DNA of 64,000 nucleotides from Homoserinimonas sp. OAct 916 (GCF_003260275.1 NZ_QJHB01000005.1:1-64000), one strand, 5' to 3'. Shown: positions 52,850-63,496, counted from the first letter of the stretch. Notes: a model not told the origin generated them from the sequence alone. Translations and numbers: made by a program.

Positions 52850-53317
52850 TCAGCTCTCGACGTCGTCTCCCACCCGCTCGACGCGGAGGTCAGAAATCGC
52901 GCTCTCGAAGTCCTCCAATGAATCGAAGGCCTGGTACACACTCGCGAACCGCAGATAGGCGACCTCGTCGAGTTCGCGCAGCGGCGACAGGATGGTCAGC
53001 CCGATCTCATTGGCGTCGATCTGGGAGACTCCGGTGGCTCGGATGTTCTCCTCCACCTTCTGGGCCAGCATGGCCAGGTCGGTGTCGGTCACCGGCCGAC
53101 CCTGGCAGGCCTTGCGAACCCCGGAGATGATCTTCTCTCGACTGAACGGCTCGGTCACCCCGTTGCGTTTGACCACGTTGAGGCTCGCCGTCTCGATGGT
53201 CGAGAAGCGGCGACCGCACTCAGGACATTGGCGGCGACGTCTGATTGCGACGCCGTCGTCGGTGGTGCGGGAGTCGATGACACGAGAGTCCGGATGCCGG
53301 CAGAATGGGCAGTGCAT
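52850..53317 (-). CDS. nrdR: Transcriptional repressor NrdR
   Basis: A 155-residue regulator of ribonucleotide reductase genes. A zinc ribbon (C3-x2-C6 and C31-x2-C34) with [10 protein letters not shown] is followed by an ATP-cone (about 49-139; [24 protein letters not shown]) that senses ATP/dATP. No nrd genes lie in the window, so it acts in trans. TAATCT lies 6 nt before the ATG, pointing to a leaderless mRNA. Confidence 0.96.
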   Translation of the reverse strand: MHCPFCRHPDSRVIDSRTTDDGVAIRRRRQCPECGRRFSTIETASLNVVKRNGVTEPFSREKIISGVRKACQGRPVTDTDLAMLAQKVEENIRATGVSQIDANEIGLTILSPLRELDEVAYLRFASVYQAFDSLEDFESAISDLRVERVGDDVES

Positions 53318-53323
53318 CCCAAT

Positions 53324-53329
53324 AGATTA
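53324..53329 (-). promoter_or_regulatory. -10 box of leaderless nrdR
   Basis: TAATCT on the minus strand, 6 nt before the ATG at 53317; no Shine-Dalgarno. It lies in the 60-nt gap after dnaE. Confidence 0.45.
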
Positions 53330-53377
53330 CCCGCCGAACCCGCCACTGGCTGTATGACGCCCAGCCTGTGCGGCCGC

Positions 53378-56300
53378 TCAGGTCAGGCAGTTCGGACCGA
53401 GCAGCGACTTCAGCTCGCCGTACAGGTCGGCTGACACCGTGACCGGATAGGGAATCTCGAACACCCGGGCCACGTCGCCCTTGACCAGCTTCAACCTGAC
53501 CTCATTCGGTCCGCGGTGACGAATCAGCACGTCACACAGGCTTTGCACCGTATCGGTTGTGGCTCGCGACTCCTCCAACGAAAGCACGAACGGCCCGCTG
53601 CCGAAACTCTGCCCGAGGTCGGGAGTGAACATGCTGAACGCGTGCAGGTTCATGCCGTCGTCTCTCATGCTCACTCGACCGCGTACGGCCACGACGCTGT
53701 CATTGACCAGCGCCGGGGAGAACTCCTGATAGGCCTTGCCCATGAACATCACGGTGATCTCCCCGCCGAAATCCTCCACTTCGGCCATCCCGTACATGTT
53801 TCCGGATTTGCGCGCCATGCGATGCTGCACCCCGGTGATCAGCCCTGCCACTGTCACCGTTTCACCGTCTTGGATGTGCTCGGAACTCAGAAGGTCGCTG
53901 ATGGTGATACTCGCGTGTTTGGCCAGTTGGACCTCCAACCCGGCCAACGGGTGATCCGAGACATAGAGCCCGAGCATTTCACGTTCGAAGGCGAGCTTGT
54001 CGCGCTTCGACCACTCCGGCCGCTCCGGCACCGGATTCGGGTCTTCCTCGAGATCGAAGCCGAAGTCGAAGGCCATCAGGCCGAACTCCTCGTTCTTCTT
54101 CAGCTTGACCGCCTCGTCGACGAAATCCTCGTGCACCTCGAGCAGGGCGCGGCGGGTCGAGCCGAGCGAATCGAAGGCGCCCGCCTTGATCAAGGATTCG
54201 ATGCTTCGCTTGTTGGTCGCCTGCACCGACACCTTCTTCAGGTAGTCGGAGAACGAGGTGAATTGCCCTTCCTTGGCGCGGGCGGTCTTGATCGCCTCTA
54301 CCACGTTGTTTCCGACGTTGCGCACCGCCCCGAGGCCGAACCGGATGTCGCTGCCGACCGCGGAGAAGACCCCGTTCGACTCGTTCACATCCGGCGACAG
54401 CACCCGGATGCCCATGCGCCGGCACTCGCTCAGGTACATTCCGAGTTTGTCCTTCGAGTCACCCACACTGGTCAGCAGGGCGGCCATGTACTCGGCCGGG
54501 TAGTTGGCCTTGAGGTACGCCGTCCAGTAACTGAGCACGCCGTAGCCGGCACTGTGCGCCTTGTTGAAGGCGTAGTCGGCGAACGGCATCAAGGTGTCCC
54601 AGAGGGTCTTGATCGCATTCTTGCTGTAGCCGTTGGCCTCCATGCCCGCGGAGTAGCCGGCGAACTGCTTGTCGAGCTCTTCCTTCTTCTTCTTGCCCAT
54701 CGCGCGGCGCAGAACGTCGGCTTGTCCGAGGCTGAAGCCGGCCACCTTCTGCGCGACCGCCATCACCTGCTCCTGGTAGACGATGAGCCCGTACGTCGTG
54801 TCGAGGATCTCTGCCAGCGGCTCGGCCAGTTCGGGGTGGATCGCCTCGATCTTCTGCAACCCGTTCTTGCGCAGGGCGTAGTTGGTGTGCGAATTCATTC
54901 CCATCGGGCCCGGGCGATACAGCGCGATCACGGCTGAGATGTCTTCGAAATGGGTCGGCTTCAACTGCCGAAGAAGCGAACGCATCGGACCGCCGTCGAG
55001 TTGGAACACGCCGAGCGTGTCACCACGCGACAGAAGTTCGTAGGTCTTCTGGTCGGCGTCGAGGTCAAGCTCCTCCAACACCACCTCGTCACCGTTGTTC
55101 TCACGGATGTTCGCCAGCGCATCTTGGATCACCGTGAGGTTGCGAAGTCCCAAGAAGTCCATCTTGAGCAGGCCCAGGCTTTCGCACGGGGGCTGGTCGA
55201 ACTGGGTGATGATGGCGCCGTCGTCTTCGCGCTTCATGATCGGGATCACATCGAGCAGCGGTTCCGCGCTCATGATCACTCCGGCCGCGTGCACACCCCA
55301 TTGCCGTTTCAGGTTCTCCAACCCGCGCGCGGTCTCGAATACCCGGGCAGCCTCGGGCTCGTTTTCGATCAACGCCCGGAAGTCGGCGCCCTCCTTGTAC
55401 CGTTTGGCTGCCGGGTCGGTCAGCTCGGTCAGGGTGACATCCTTGCCCATCACCGACGGCGGCATCGCCTTGGTCAGCCTGTCGCCCACCGAATAGGGCA
55501 TGCCCAGAACCCGGGAAGAGTCTTTCAACGCCTGTTTGGCCTTGATCGTGCCGTACGTCACGATCTGCGCCACTCGATCGTCACCGTATTTCTCGGTCAC
55601 ATACCGGATGACCTCGCCGCGCCGCCGGTCGTCGAAGTCGACATCGACGTCGGGCATGGAGACACGTTCGGGGTTGAGGAAGCGTTCGAAGATGAGCCCG
55701 TGCGCCAACGGGTCGAGCTCGGTGATGCCCATCGCGTAGGACGCGAGCGAGCCGGCCGCGGACCCCCGGCCGGGTCCGACCCGGATTCCTTGCTGTTTGG
55801 CCCAGGTGATGAAGTCGGCGACGACCAGGAAGTAGCCGGGAAACCCCATCTGGTTGATCACGTCGACCTCGTATTTGGCCTGGGCGACGTGCGCGTCAGA
55901 AACTCCACCGGGGAAGCGCACCGCCAGCCCGCGGTCCACCTCCTTCTGGAACCAGCTCGACTCCGTCTCACCTTCTGGCACCGGGAAACGAGGCATCAGG
56001 TCGCGTTTGGCGAAGCTCGTGTTGCAACGCTCAGCGATCAGGAGGGTGTTGTCACAGGCCTCCGGGTTGTCCCGGAACAGGTGCCGCATCTGCGCGGCCG
56101 TCTTCAGGTAGAACTCGTCCGAGTCGAACTTGAACCGGTTCGGGTCGTCCAGGGTCGACGCAGACTGCACGCAGAGCAGCGCAGCATGGGCCTTGGCATC
56201 CTCCGCGTGGGTGTAGTGCAGGTCGTTCGTGGCCAGCAGCGGCATGGACAGCTCCTTGGCCAGCCGCAAGAGGTCGCTCATGGTGCGCCGCTCGACGTCG

Positions 56301-56893
56301 ATGCCGTGGTCCATCACCTCGCAGAAGAAGTTCTCCTTGCCGAAGATGTCCTGGAACTCGGCGGCGGCCTTCTTGGCCTCCTGGTACTGCCCGAGGCGCA
56401 GCCGGGTCTGGATCTCGCCACCGGCGCATCCGGTGGTGGCGATCACCCCCGGGGCGTAGCGGGTCAGCAGGTCGCGGTCCATCCTTGGCTTGAAGTAGAA
56501 ACCTTCAAGTGAGGCCAATGACGACATGCGGAACAGGTTGTGCATGCCCTCTGTGGTCTCGGCCAGCAAGGTCATGTGGGTGTACGAGCCGCCGCCGGAG
56601 ACGTCGTCTCGGCCGCTCGTGGAGTCGCCCCAGCGCACCCGGGTCTTGTCGCCGCGCGCCGTGCCGGGGGTGATGTAGGCCTCAGTGCCGATGATCGGCT
56701 TGATGCCGGCGTCGGTGGCGGTGTTCCAGAAGTCGTAGGCCCCGAACATGTTGCCGTGGTCGGTGACCGCGATGGCGGGCATCTTCTGCGCCACGGCGGC
56801 TTCAACCAGCGGTTTTACCCTGGCAGCTCCATCGAGCATCGAGTATTCACTGTGAACGTGGAGATGAGCGAACGAGTCGCCGGTGGTGGGCAC
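53378..56893 (-). CDS. dnaE: DNA polymerase III alpha subunit DnaE1
   Basis: A 1171-residue replicative polymerase. The N-terminal PHP domain begins FAHLHVHSEYSMLDGAARV and keeps metal-binding histidines (VTDHGNMFG), so a proofreading nuclease role as known for actinobacterial DnaE1 is likely. The palm has MPDVDVDFDDRRRGEVI with catalytic aspartates, and the fingers have GPGRGSAAGSL. A helix-hairpin-helix region and an OB domain (ETVTVAGLITGVQHRMARKSGNMYGMAEVEDFGG) follow. The C-terminus is short. GTG start with AGGAG upstream. Downstream of the pseudouridine synthase gene. Confidence 0.97.
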   Translation of the reverse strand: MPTTGDSFAHLHVHSEYSMLDGAARVKPLVEAAVAQKMPAIAVTDHGNMFGAYDFWNTATDAGIKPIIGTEAYITPGTARGDKTRVRWGDSTSGRDDVSGGGSYTHMTLLAETTEGMHNLFRMSSLASLEGFYFKPRMDRDLLTRYAPGVIATTGCAGGEIQTRLRLGQYQEAKKAAAEFQDIFGKENFFCEVMDHGIDVERRTMSDLLRLAKELSMPLLATNDLHYTHAEDAKAHAALLCVQSASTLDDPNRFKFDSDEFYLKTAAQMRHLFRDNPEACDNTLLIAERCNTSFAKRDLMPRFPVPEGETESSWFQKEVDRGLAVRFPGGVSDAHVAQAKYEVDVINQMGFPGYFLVVADFITWAKQQGIRVGPGRGSAAGSLASYAMGITELDPLAHGLIFERFLNPERVSMPDVDVDFDDRRRGEVIRYVTEKYGDDRVAQIVTYGTIKAKQALKDSSRVLGMPYSVGDRLTKAMPPSVMGKDVTLTELTDPAAKRYKEGADFRALIENEPEAARVFETARGLENLKRQWGVHAAGVIMSAEPLLDVIPIMKREDDGAIITQFDQPPCESLGLLKMDFLGLRNLTVIQDALANIRENNGDEVVLEELDLDADQKTYELLSRGDTLGVFQLDGGPMRSLLRQLKPTHFEDISAVIALYRPGPMGMNSHTNYALRKNGLQKIEAIHPELAEPLAEILDTTYGLIVYQEQVMAVAQKVAGFSLGQADVLRRAMGKKKKEELDKQFAGYSAGMEANGYSKNAIKTLWDTLMPFADYAFNKAHSAGYGVLSYWTAYLKANYPAEYMAALLTSVGDSKDKLGMYLSECRRMGIRVLSPDVNESNGVFSAVGSDIRFGLGAVRNVGNNVVEAIKTARAKEGQFTSFSDYLKKVSVQATNKRSIESLIKAGAFDSLGSTRRALLEVHEDFVDEAVKLKKNEEFGLMAFDFGFDLEEDPNPVPERPEWSKRDKLAFEREMLGLYVSDHPLAGLEVQLAKHASITISDLLSSEHIQDGETVTVAGLITGVQHRMARKSGNMYGMAEVEDFGGEITVMFMGKAYQEFSPALVNDSVVAVRGRVSMRDDGMNLHAFSMFTPDLGQSFGSGPFVLSLEESRATTDTVQSLCDVLIRHRGPNEVRLKLVKGDVARVFEIPYPVTVSADLYGELKSLLGPNCLT

Positions 56894-57010
56894 GAATTGA
56901 ACTCCTGAGGTTGACTGTCACCAGCCTAAACCGAACTCCTGGCGATCCCCTATCGGCCTCGTCCGGCGGGCGCGTCAGGCAGGGCTCTCGGCGTCGAGGG
57001 TCAGCGGTCG

Positions 57011-57940
57011 TCAGCGTTGGTCGACGTCGAGCACATCGAGGGCATGCTGCAGGTCGGCAGGGTACGGAGACTCGAAGACGACGTGTTGTCCGGAATCAGG
57101 GTGGGTGAATCCCAGCTGTTTCGCGTGCAGCCACTGCCTGGTGAGACCCAGCCGAGCACTGATCGTCGGATCGGCGCCATACATCGAATCGCCCACGCAG
57201 GGATGCCGTTGGGCGGCCATGTGCACGCGGATCTGGTGCGTGCGCCCGGTCTCCAATTGGATCTCCAGCAGCGATGCACTCGGAAACGCCTCGAGCGTCT
57301 CGTAGTGGGTGATCGAGCGTTTGCCGTCAGCGACCACCGCAAAGCGCCAACCGCCGCGTGGATGACGGCCGATCGGAGCGTCGATGGTGCCGGTGAGCGG
57401 ATCGGGGTGCCCCTGGACAACGGCATGGTAGACCTTGTCGACCTCCCGGTCGTGGAAGGCCCGCTTCAACACGGAGTAGGCGTGCTCAGACCGCGCCACC
57501 ACCATCAGCCCGCTCGTGCCCGCATCGAGCCGGTGCACGATCCCGGCGCGTTCCGCAGGGCCGCTGGTGGCCACCTGGTACCCGGCTGCCGCCAAGGCGC
57601 CCAGCACGGTCGGGCCGGTCCAACCGATCGACGGGTGGGCTGCCACACCGACCGGCTTGTCGATCACAAGAATGCTGTCGTCCTCGTAGACCACCGTGAG
57701 ATCGGGCACGGCGACCGGAATCACCCGAACCGGCTCCTTCGGTTGCCAACTGACTTCCAACCAGCCTCCTGCCGTGAGGCGGTCCGATTTGCCCAACACG
57801 CGACCGTCGATGCTGATCCCGCCGGCTTCTGCGACCTCCGCCGCGAAGGTGCGGGAGAAACCGAGAAGCTTGGCGATGCCCGCATCGACCCTCGTGCCGT
57901 CGAGGCCCTCCGGAACCGGGAGCGAACGCGTTTCGGTCAC
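57011..57940 (-). CDS. RluA-family pseudouridine synthase (RluD-like)
   Basis: A 309-residue rRNA pseudouridine synthase. An N-terminal S4 RNA-binding domain (about 10-75, [31 protein letters not shown]) precedes the catalytic domain with [14 protein letters not shown] (catalytic Asp), [12 protein letters not shown] and [12 protein letters not shown]. RluD is the closest functional guess, modifying helix 69 of 23S rRNA. Starts 4 nt after the lspA stop, the common lspA-rluD pairing. Confidence 0.93.
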   Translation of the reverse strand: MTETRSLPVPEGLDGTRVDAGIAKLLGFSRTFAAEVAEAGGISIDGRVLGKSDRLTAGGWLEVSWQPKEPVRVIPVAVPDLTVVYEDDSILVIDKPVGVAAHPSIGWTGPTVLGALAAAGYQVATSGPAERAGIVHRLDAGTSGLMVVARSEHAYSVLKRAFHDREVDKVYHAVVQGHPDPLTGTIDAPIGRHPRGGWRFAVVADGKRSITHYETLEAFPSASLLEIQLETGRTHQIRVHMAAQRHPCVGDSMYGADPTISARLGLTRQWLHAKQLGFTHPDSGQHVVFESPYPADLQHALDVLDVDQR

Positions 57941-57944
57941 TGCA

Positions 57945-58541
57945 CTACCCTTTCAACTCCGGGTTCGGTTGCTGGTGATCCGGGCCGAGAGCATCCTGAT
58001 CCGCGTGCGGCTCTCGATCCGCCACAGTCTCGTCGGGGGAACCACCGGCGCGTTTGACGTGCCTGGTCCCATCGAGCGCCACGCCTCGGATGGTCAGAAT
58101 GATGAACAGTCCCATGCTTGAGACGATGCCGACATCGGCAATGTTGAAGATCGCCGGCAGAAAGGGGATCTTTAAAAAATCAACGACATGCCCGACGGCG
58201 AACCCCGGGTCGCGGAACAGTCGATCGGTGAGGTTGCCGAGAACGCCGCCCAGCAGCAGACCGAACATGATCGCCCAGCCCATCGAACGGATTCGCGGGG
58301 CGAACCAAATAATGAACACCGTCACCATTGCAGCCACGATCGAGAAGATCCAGGTGGCACCGGATGCCAGCGAGAACGCCGCACCCGGGTTCTTCACGAA
58401 TTGCACTGTCAAGAGAGGACCGAGAACCTGGTGCGGGACACCCAGCTCCAGATTCTCGGTCACCCAGATCTTGGCTGTTTGATCGAGTGTGTAGACAACG
58501 AGGGCGACAGCGGCCAGAACGACCAGCGCCCACGCTCTCAC
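57945..58541 (-). CDS. lspA: Lipoprotein signal peptidase LspA
   Basis: A 198-residue aspartic protease of the membrane that cuts prolipoproteins after lipidation. Four helices; catalytic aspartates in GNLTDRLF and [22 protein letters not shown] also conserved. The C-terminus carries an unusual ~35-residue acidic, Pro-rich tail. The GTG at 58541 lies 13 nt after divIVA; no ATG alternative exists in frame. It works between Lgt and Lnt (14.6 kb) on the FKBP and CtaC lipoproteins among others. Confidence 0.93.
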   Translation of the reverse strand: MRAWALVVLAAVALVVYTLDQTAKIWVTENLELGVPHQVLGPLLTVQFVKNPGAAFSLASGATWIFSIVAAMVTVFIIWFAPRIRSMGWAIMFGLLLGGVLGNLTDRLFRDPGFAVGHVVDFLKIPFLPAIFNIADVGIVSSMGLFIILTIRGVALDGTRHVKRAGGSPDETVADREPHADQDALGPDHQQPNPELKG

Positions 58542-58554
58542 CTTCGCAGCTGCG

Positions 58555-59301
58555 TCAGCCCCCAAAGCCCTGGTACGTCTGTGCGCGTGCCTCGTCGGCC
58601 GAGTCGCCGGCGTTAGCCGGTGCCAGACCGGAGGAGGACGCGGACGCATCCAATTCGTGCAGCTGCCCCTCGATGTAGCCGCGCAACTTCTGGCGGTACT
58701 CGCGTTCGAAGGTGCGCAGTTCGTCGATCTTGTGCTCGAGCTTCGACTTCTCCGCTTCGAGCACATTCATCTGCTCGCGCTGTTTGCTCTCTGCCTCGGC
58801 AACCACCCGGGCCGCCGTGGCGTGCCCTTCAGCGATCAAGGAGTCGCGCTTCTCGGCGCCTTCCTTGACGTGCTCGTCGTGCAGACGGCGGGCGAGCTGC
58901 AACAGGTTGTTGGTGCTCTGGCTCTCGTCGAAGCCATCAGTCGGGGCAGCATACGCTGCGGGCTGTGCAACCGGAGCGGCTTGAACGGGCTCGGGAACGA
59001 CGGTCTCGGCCTCCACGGGCTCGGCCACGGGCTCCTGCACCGCGGCCACAGGGTCCGCGTGATGCGGCTCGGCGTCGATTTCCGACTGCGCGGCCGGTTG
59101 TGCACCACTTCGCTGCAGTTCGGCGAACCGGGACTCATCGGCGATCAGACGCTGACGCAGTTCCTCGTTCTCCTGGTTCAGTCGGCGCAGTTCGACGACG
59201 ACTTCGTCAAGGAAGTCATCGACTTCGTCCTGATCGTAGCCCTCCCGAAACTTTGTCGGCTGGAACCGCTTGTTGACAACATCTTCCGGAGTTAGCGCCA
59301 T
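58555..59301 (-). CDS. divIVA: Polar growth/septum protein DivIVA (Wag31)
   Basis: A 248-residue cytoskeletal protein that marks the poles and recruits wall synthesis. The N-terminal membrane-binding domain (LTPEDVVNKRFQPTKFREGYDQDEVDDFLDEV) leads into a first coiled coil (about 35-60), an Ala/Pro/Val/Glu-rich linker (about 70-125) and a second long coiled coil (about 130-225). This linker layout is typical of actinobacterial Wag31. GGGTGGGAAG precedes the ATG. Confidence 0.95.
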   Translation of the reverse strand: MALTPEDVVNKRFQPTKFREGYDQDEVDDFLDEVVVELRRLNQENEELRQRLIADESRFAELQRSGAQPAAQSEIDAEPHHADPVAAVQEPVAEPVEAETVVPEPVQAAPVAQPAAYAAPTDGFDESQSTNNLLQLARRLHDEHVKEGAEKRDSLIAEGHATAARVVAEAESKQREQMNVLEAEKSKLEHKIDELRTFEREYRQKLRGYIEGQLHELDASASSSGLAPANAGDSADEARAQTYQGFGG

Positions 59302-59471
59302 GGCTTCCCACCCTTAAAACTCGAGACTGAATGAACACGTGTACACACTTCCTCCACGCTAGCAAACTCTGCCGCGTGCACGCTGACTGACTCACGTGCA
59401 GTCAATCGAAGTGTGTTTCAAAGAATACACTGCCGCCAGCCGGCGCCACTGTTCAGGTCAGCGCACCGAAG

Positions 59472-59759
59472 TCACCGCAGACCCCCGGTGATGACCATGC
59501 CGATCAGGCAGATCAGCATCGTGAGTGTGAACCCGAGGTCCAATGCGATCGGTCCCAACCTGATCGGAGGGATGATGCGCCGAAAGAATTTGATTGGTGG
59601 ATCGGTGATCGAGTAGACCGCCTCGGTCGCAACCAGTCCGAACCCGTGTGGGCGCCAGGACCTGTTGAATGCCCGGATCAGATCGAGGATGAATCGGGCC
59701 CAGAGCGCGAAGAAGTAGAGCAGGAACGCAAAGTAGAGGATCGTCGCGATGAACGACAT
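59472..59759 (-). CDS. YggT family membrane protein
   Basis: A 95-residue protein with two hydrophobic regions (about 3-25, FIATILYFAFLLYFFALWARF, and 67-92) and the family block ITDPPIKFFRRIIPPIRLGPIALDLGF. It lies between sepF and divIVA as in most Gram-positive bacteria and probably assists division or envelope processes. A GTG at 59765 is an alternative start. Confidence 0.9.
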   Translation of the reverse strand: MSFIATILYFAFLLYFFALWARFILDLIRAFNRSWRPHGFGLVATEAVYSITDPPIKFFRRIIPPIRLGPIALDLGFTLTMLICLIGMVITGGLR

Positions 59760-59796
59760 GGTCACCCGGCCTTATGACGCTTCGAGGCTCCGACGC

Positions 59797-60261
59797 TCAC
59801 GAAGTCTGTGAGAAGAACGAGGAGTCACCCTCGGCCTGATTGTTCCCCCGGTCGCCGGAGATCGACACGTGAGATGGCGACAACAGAAAGACTTGCTTCG
59901 TGACGCGCTCGATCTTTCCGTACAACCCCTGGGACAGGCCGCTGGCGAAGTCGATCAGCCTACGGGCGTCTGACTCACTCATCTGTGAAAGGTTGATGAT
60001 GACCGGGATCCCATCGCGAAAGCTCTCCGCAATCGACTGTGCGTCACGGTACTCCCGCGGGTGAACGGTGAGGATCTCATTCATTTCAGCTGGCGCCGCA
60101 TTTCTTGTGTTCGTCGACTTGCGCAGAGGGGTCACCGGGGCACGCGTCGCCACGGGAGTGGGAGCCGGCACGGCCGTCACCGCCTGCTCGGGCTCGTCGT
60201 ACTCGAGCTCTTCGTCTGCCAGGCCAAGGTAGACCATCGTCTTCTTCAGCGGGTTGGCCAT
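59797..60261 (-). CDS. sepF: Cell division protein SepF
   Basis: A 154-residue FtsZ membrane anchor. The N-terminal amphipathic helix begins [18 protein letters not shown], a Pro/Ala-rich linker follows (about 22-58), and the C-terminal FtsZ-binding domain has [50 protein letters not shown] precedes the ATG. Position between yggS and yggT is canonical. Confidence 0.95.
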   Translation of the reverse strand: MANPLKKTMVYLGLADEELEYDEPEQAVTAVPAPTPVATRAPVTPLRKSTNTRNAAPAEMNEILTVHPREYRDAQSIAESFRDGIPVIINLSQMSESDARRLIDFASGLSQGLYGKIERVTKQVFLLSPSHVSISGDRGNNQAEGDSSFFSQTS

Positions 60262-60300
60262 GTCGTTCCTCCGTATCGAAAATTACTGCTCATCTTGAGA

Positions 60301-61017
60301 TTAACCGTGTTCGGGGCGATTTCCGGTGATTGCGCTGCCGATGCGCAGGTGTGTCGCCCCGTGCGCGATCGCGGATTCGAAATCGTGTGACATGCCGGCG
60401 GAGATGAATCGGGCCTCCGGAGCCATCGCCAGCACTCGCTCTGAGTACGTGCGCACCTCGGCGAAGGCGCGGGCAGGTTCGCCGTCTGCCGGTGCCACCG
60501 CCATGACTCCCAGCAGCCGCAGACAGTCGGTAGTGAGAACCTTTTCGACCAAGGGCTCCAGACTCTCGGGAGCGACACCCCCGCGTCGCGGGTCGGTGGT
60601 GAGGTTCACCTGCACGAAACAGTCCGTCACCGGCCGGGCCACAGCATCGACGCCGTCGGCACCGGCACCGCCGGCCAGAGACTTCACCACCGAGTCTCGA
60701 TCGATCGAGTGGATGACGTGGGCATAGCCTGCAACCTGGCGCGCCTTCTTGCTCTGCAATTGTCCGACGAAGTGCCAGGTGACCGGCTCGCCCGCAAGCT
60801 CGCGGGCCTTCTGCTGCGCCTCCTGGTGTCGATTCTCGCCAAAGTCATGAGCACCGAGGGCAATGAGTTCACGCACCAGCGACACCGGATGGAACTTGGT
60901 GACAATGATCGTGGTGATCTCGGCCGGGTCGCGCCCAGAGGCCGTGGCGGCGGCCGAGATCCGCTGACGGACCTCGGCCAGCCGATCAGCCGGTGACCGG
61001 AGGGCACTCAACGACAT
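60301..61017 (-). CDS. PLP homeostasis protein YggS/PLPBP family
   Basis: A 238-residue single-domain alanine-racemase fold protein binding pyridoxal phosphate. The PLP lysine is in IIVTKFHP (near 40); HFVGQLQSKK, SMGMS-like ISAGMSHDFESAIAHGATHLRIGSAI also fit. Not an enzyme as far as known; it buffers PLP. Starts 4 nt after ftsZ stop. The pgeF gene often found between ftsZ and yggS is missing here. Confidence 0.94.
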   Translation of the reverse strand: MSLSALRSPADRLAEVRQRISAAATASGRDPAEITTIIVTKFHPVSLVRELIALGAHDFGENRHQEAQQKARELAGEPVTWHFVGQLQSKKARQVAGYAHVIHSIDRDSVVKSLAGGAGADGVDAVARPVTDCFVQVNLTTDPRRGGVAPESLEPLVEKVLTTDCLRLLGVMAVAPADGEPARAFAEVRTYSERVLAMAPEARFISAGMSHDFESAIAHGATHLRIGSAITGNRPEHG

Positions 61018-61021
61018 CTGA

Positions 61022-62194
61022 TCACTTCAAGAAATCGGGTATGTCGAGATCGTCGTCGTCTTCGTCGAATGACGAGTCGCCGCCGACCACCGCGTGTACG
61101 GGAACCGGGGAACTCCATTCGGGAGCATCGGCTGTCGCACCCTCGGTCACAGCTGGGCCCTGTGCAACGGCGTGGGCCGTCAGCACATCTGGCTCAGACA
61201 CATCAGGAACACGCGCTCCGGTTGGCTCGGAACTGACCTGGCGTGGCTCTCCCCCGTCGAAGCCTGCGGCGATGACAGTCACCCGCACCTCGTCGCCGAG
61301 GGTGTCGTCGATGACCGCACCGAAGATGATGTTCGCTTCGGGATGCACGACCTCCTGAACCAGCTTGGCCGCGTCGTGGATCTCGAAGATACCCAGGTTG
61401 GAGCCACCCTGGATCGAGAGCAGCACGCCATGGGCGCCTTCGATGCTCGCCTCAAGCAAGGGTGATGCCACCGCCAGTTCAGCGGCTTTGATCGCTCGAT
61501 CTGCTCCCCGCGACGAGCCGATGCCCATCAACGCGGAACCGGCGCCCTGCATGACCGACTTGACGTCGGCGAAGTCGAGGTTGATCAGCCCGGGGGTCGT
61601 GATCAGGTCGGTGATCCCCTGCACACCGGCGAGCAGAACCTGGTCGGCCGTGGCGAATGCTTCCAGCATGCTGATGCCGCGATCACTGATCTCGAGCAGG
61701 CGGTCGTTGGGAACCACGATCAGCGTGTCTACTTCGTTCTTCAAAGTGGAGACCCCGGTTTCGGCCTGAGCGGCACGCCGCTTGCCTTCGAAGCTGAACG
61801 GGCGCGTGACGACGCCGATGGTCAGGGCGCCGATCGACTTCGCGATGCGGGCAACAACGGGCGCGCCACCGGTTCCGGTGCCGCCACCCTCTCCCGCGGT
61901 GACGAACACCATGTCAGCGCCGGCGAGGGCCTCTTCGATCTCTTCCGCGTGGTCTTCGGCGGCGCGGCGGCCCACCTCGGGGTCGGCGCCGGCGCCGAGG
62001 CCCCGGGTGATCTCCCGTCCCACGTCGAGCTTCACATCGGCGTCACTCATCAGCAGGGCTTGGGCGTCTGTGTTGATCGCGATGAACTCCACCCCGCGCA
62101 GACCGAGTTCGATCATGCGGTTGACCGCGTTGACACCCCCTCCGCCGATTCCGACAACCTTGATGATGGCAAGGTAATTCTGGTTTGATGTCAC
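61022..62194 (-). CDS. ftsZ: Cell division GTPase FtsZ
   Basis: A 390-residue tubulin homologue that forms the Z ring. It has [28 protein letters not shown], the tubulin signature [12 protein letters not shown], the synergy-loop [11 protein letters not shown], a variable linker and the C-terminal peptide LDIPDFLK that binds SepF and FtsW. GTG start with GGAGG 5 nt upstream. Preceded by a 216-bp gap that should hold its promoters. Confidence 0.97.
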   Translation of the reverse strand: MTSNQNYLAIIKVVGIGGGGVNAVNRMIELGLRGVEFIAINTDAQALLMSDADVKLDVGREITRGLGAGADPEVGRRAAEDHAEEIEEALAGADMVFVTAGEGGGTGTGGAPVVARIAKSIGALTIGVVTRPFSFEGKRRAAQAETGVSTLKNEVDTLIVVPNDRLLEISDRGISMLEAFATADQVLLAGVQGITDLITTPGLINLDFADVKSVMQGAGSALMGIGSSRGADRAIKAAELAVASPLLEASIEGAHGVLLSIQGGSNLGIFEIHDAAKLVQEVVHPEANIIFGAVIDDTLGDEVRVTVIAAGFDGGEPRQVSSEPTGARVPDVSEPDVLTAHAVAQGPAVTEGATADAPEWSSPVPVHAVVGGDSSFDEDDDDLDIPDFLK

Positions 62195-62410
62195 GTCGGC
62201 CTCCGGTGGAAACGTTAAACCTCTAGTCGAAGTTTAAAGTTATGCTGGGTATACAATTACTTGTCTTGTACGGTATGCGCTCCTGCCGTTCGAGCAGTGC
62301 CCCTCTCAGGCGTGTCGCGAAACTCGCGATGAATTCCCATGGAAACTTCTGGGATGCGGCGGATGCCGCAGTGGCGCCCTTCCTCGGTGCGCTGGCCCGC
62401 CTGCGCCCGG

Positions 62411-63496
62411 TCAGCGGACGACGGCGCTCTCGGGCGACGACACGTCGAACTCGCTCACTGACTTGGGGTCGTTGTTCTTCATCAGCTGTTCCAACACCAC
62501 GGCTTTCAATTCAGAGTCGTCGGCGCTGCCCCAAACCACTCTGGCCCCTCCCGCGAGGATGAGGGTCACGTCGTCTCGTGTTCCCGCGGTCACGGTGTCG
62601 ACTGTTTTACGCAATTGTCCGGGCAACGCGTCGATCACGGCGATGGCTGCCGTGAATCCCGTGTCGTCGCCATCTTTTTCTGCGGTTGTGATCAGCGGGT
62701 AGCCCTCGGGGCGTTTCGGCGTCTGCTCGATCACCACTTTTGCCTGGTCGACCAGCTGGAAATCGTCGGCGACCTTCAGCACGGCTACGGGAGTACGCTC
62801 GATGATTCTGAGGATCAGGGTGTTCGGTGGGCTCGCCTCGGTGGAGTAACTGCGGATCAGCGGGAATGTTCCCAAGACCCGCTCGACCTCGCCGTAGTCG
62901 ATCAGTGTCAAGGGCCTGCCCAACTGGCCATCCAGAGCCTGAGCGATGTCGTCCTCGCTGATGCGGTCCGCCCCCTGCACGTCAATCGTGTGTAACGCCA
63001 TCAGCGGCGAGAATGCGCCGATCAGGACGAATGCGACCAGCAGCGCAACGGCTCCGAGGCAGACGGTCCAGATGGTGCGTCGGCGCCGGCTGCGCAGGGT
63101 GAATCGGCGCACCTCATCACGTTCGTAGCGCCGCCGATCCCGGGTTGCAGCCCGCGCGTGTCTCCGGGCGGCTCGCGCCTCCTGTCCCGCGCGCCGCGTG
63201 GCCCCTCCCCGTCGATCGTCGTGCTGGGCGTCCGATGCCTCAGGGTCGCTCGACGGCTTCCACAGGGGCAACACAGGGGCCAATGGCTCCCCCGTTTGGG
63301 CTCCGGGAGTATTCGGCGCCGCCGGCGAATCGCCGTTCACCGTTTGCTTTGTGGCCCGCGGCGTCTTCTGTCGGGTGGCTCCCGGCGCCTTCTGCGCGGC
63401 GGCCTGCTGGGCCGCCGGCGGCGCAGACGTCTTCTTCTTCGCGCGCGAAACCGGTGGCGTCTCGGTGGGCACGTCGAAACCCTGGGGGCGTTTCAT
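62411..63496 (-). CDS. ftsQ: Cell division protein FtsQ/DivIB
   Basis: A 361-residue bitopic divisome protein. A long cytosolic region (about 1-135) rich in Ala, Pro, Lys and Arg precedes one helix ([21 protein letters not shown]), a POTRA domain ([21 protein letters not shown]) and the beta domain ([35 protein letters not shown]). It links FtsB/FtsL with septal wall synthesis. Its ATG overlaps the murC stop by 4 nt. Confidence 0.93.
   Translation of the reverse strand: MKRPQGFDVPTETPPVSRAKKKTSAPPAAQQAAAQKAPGATRQKTPRATKQTVNGDSPAAPNTPGAQTGEPLAPVLPLWKPSSDPEASDAQHDDRRGGATRRAGQEARAARRHARAATRDRRRYERDEVRRFTLRSRRRRTIWTVCLGAVALLVAFVLIGAFSPLMALHTIDVQGADRISEDDIAQALDGQLGRPLTLIDYGEVERVLGTFPLIRSYSTEASPPNTLILRIIERTPVAVLKVADDFQLVDQAKVVIEQTPKRPEGYPLITTAEKDGDDTGFTAAIAVIDALPGQLRKTVDTVTAGTRDDVTLILAGGARVVWGSADDSELKAVVLEQLMKNNDPKSVSEFDVSSPESAVVR

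Noticed and set aside
53516-56512. Two long open frames (473 and 520 codons) on the + strand opposite dnaE
   Set aside because: They are antisense shadows of dnaE with the residue bias expected from the reverse strand (His, Arg, Val, Leu) and no domain.
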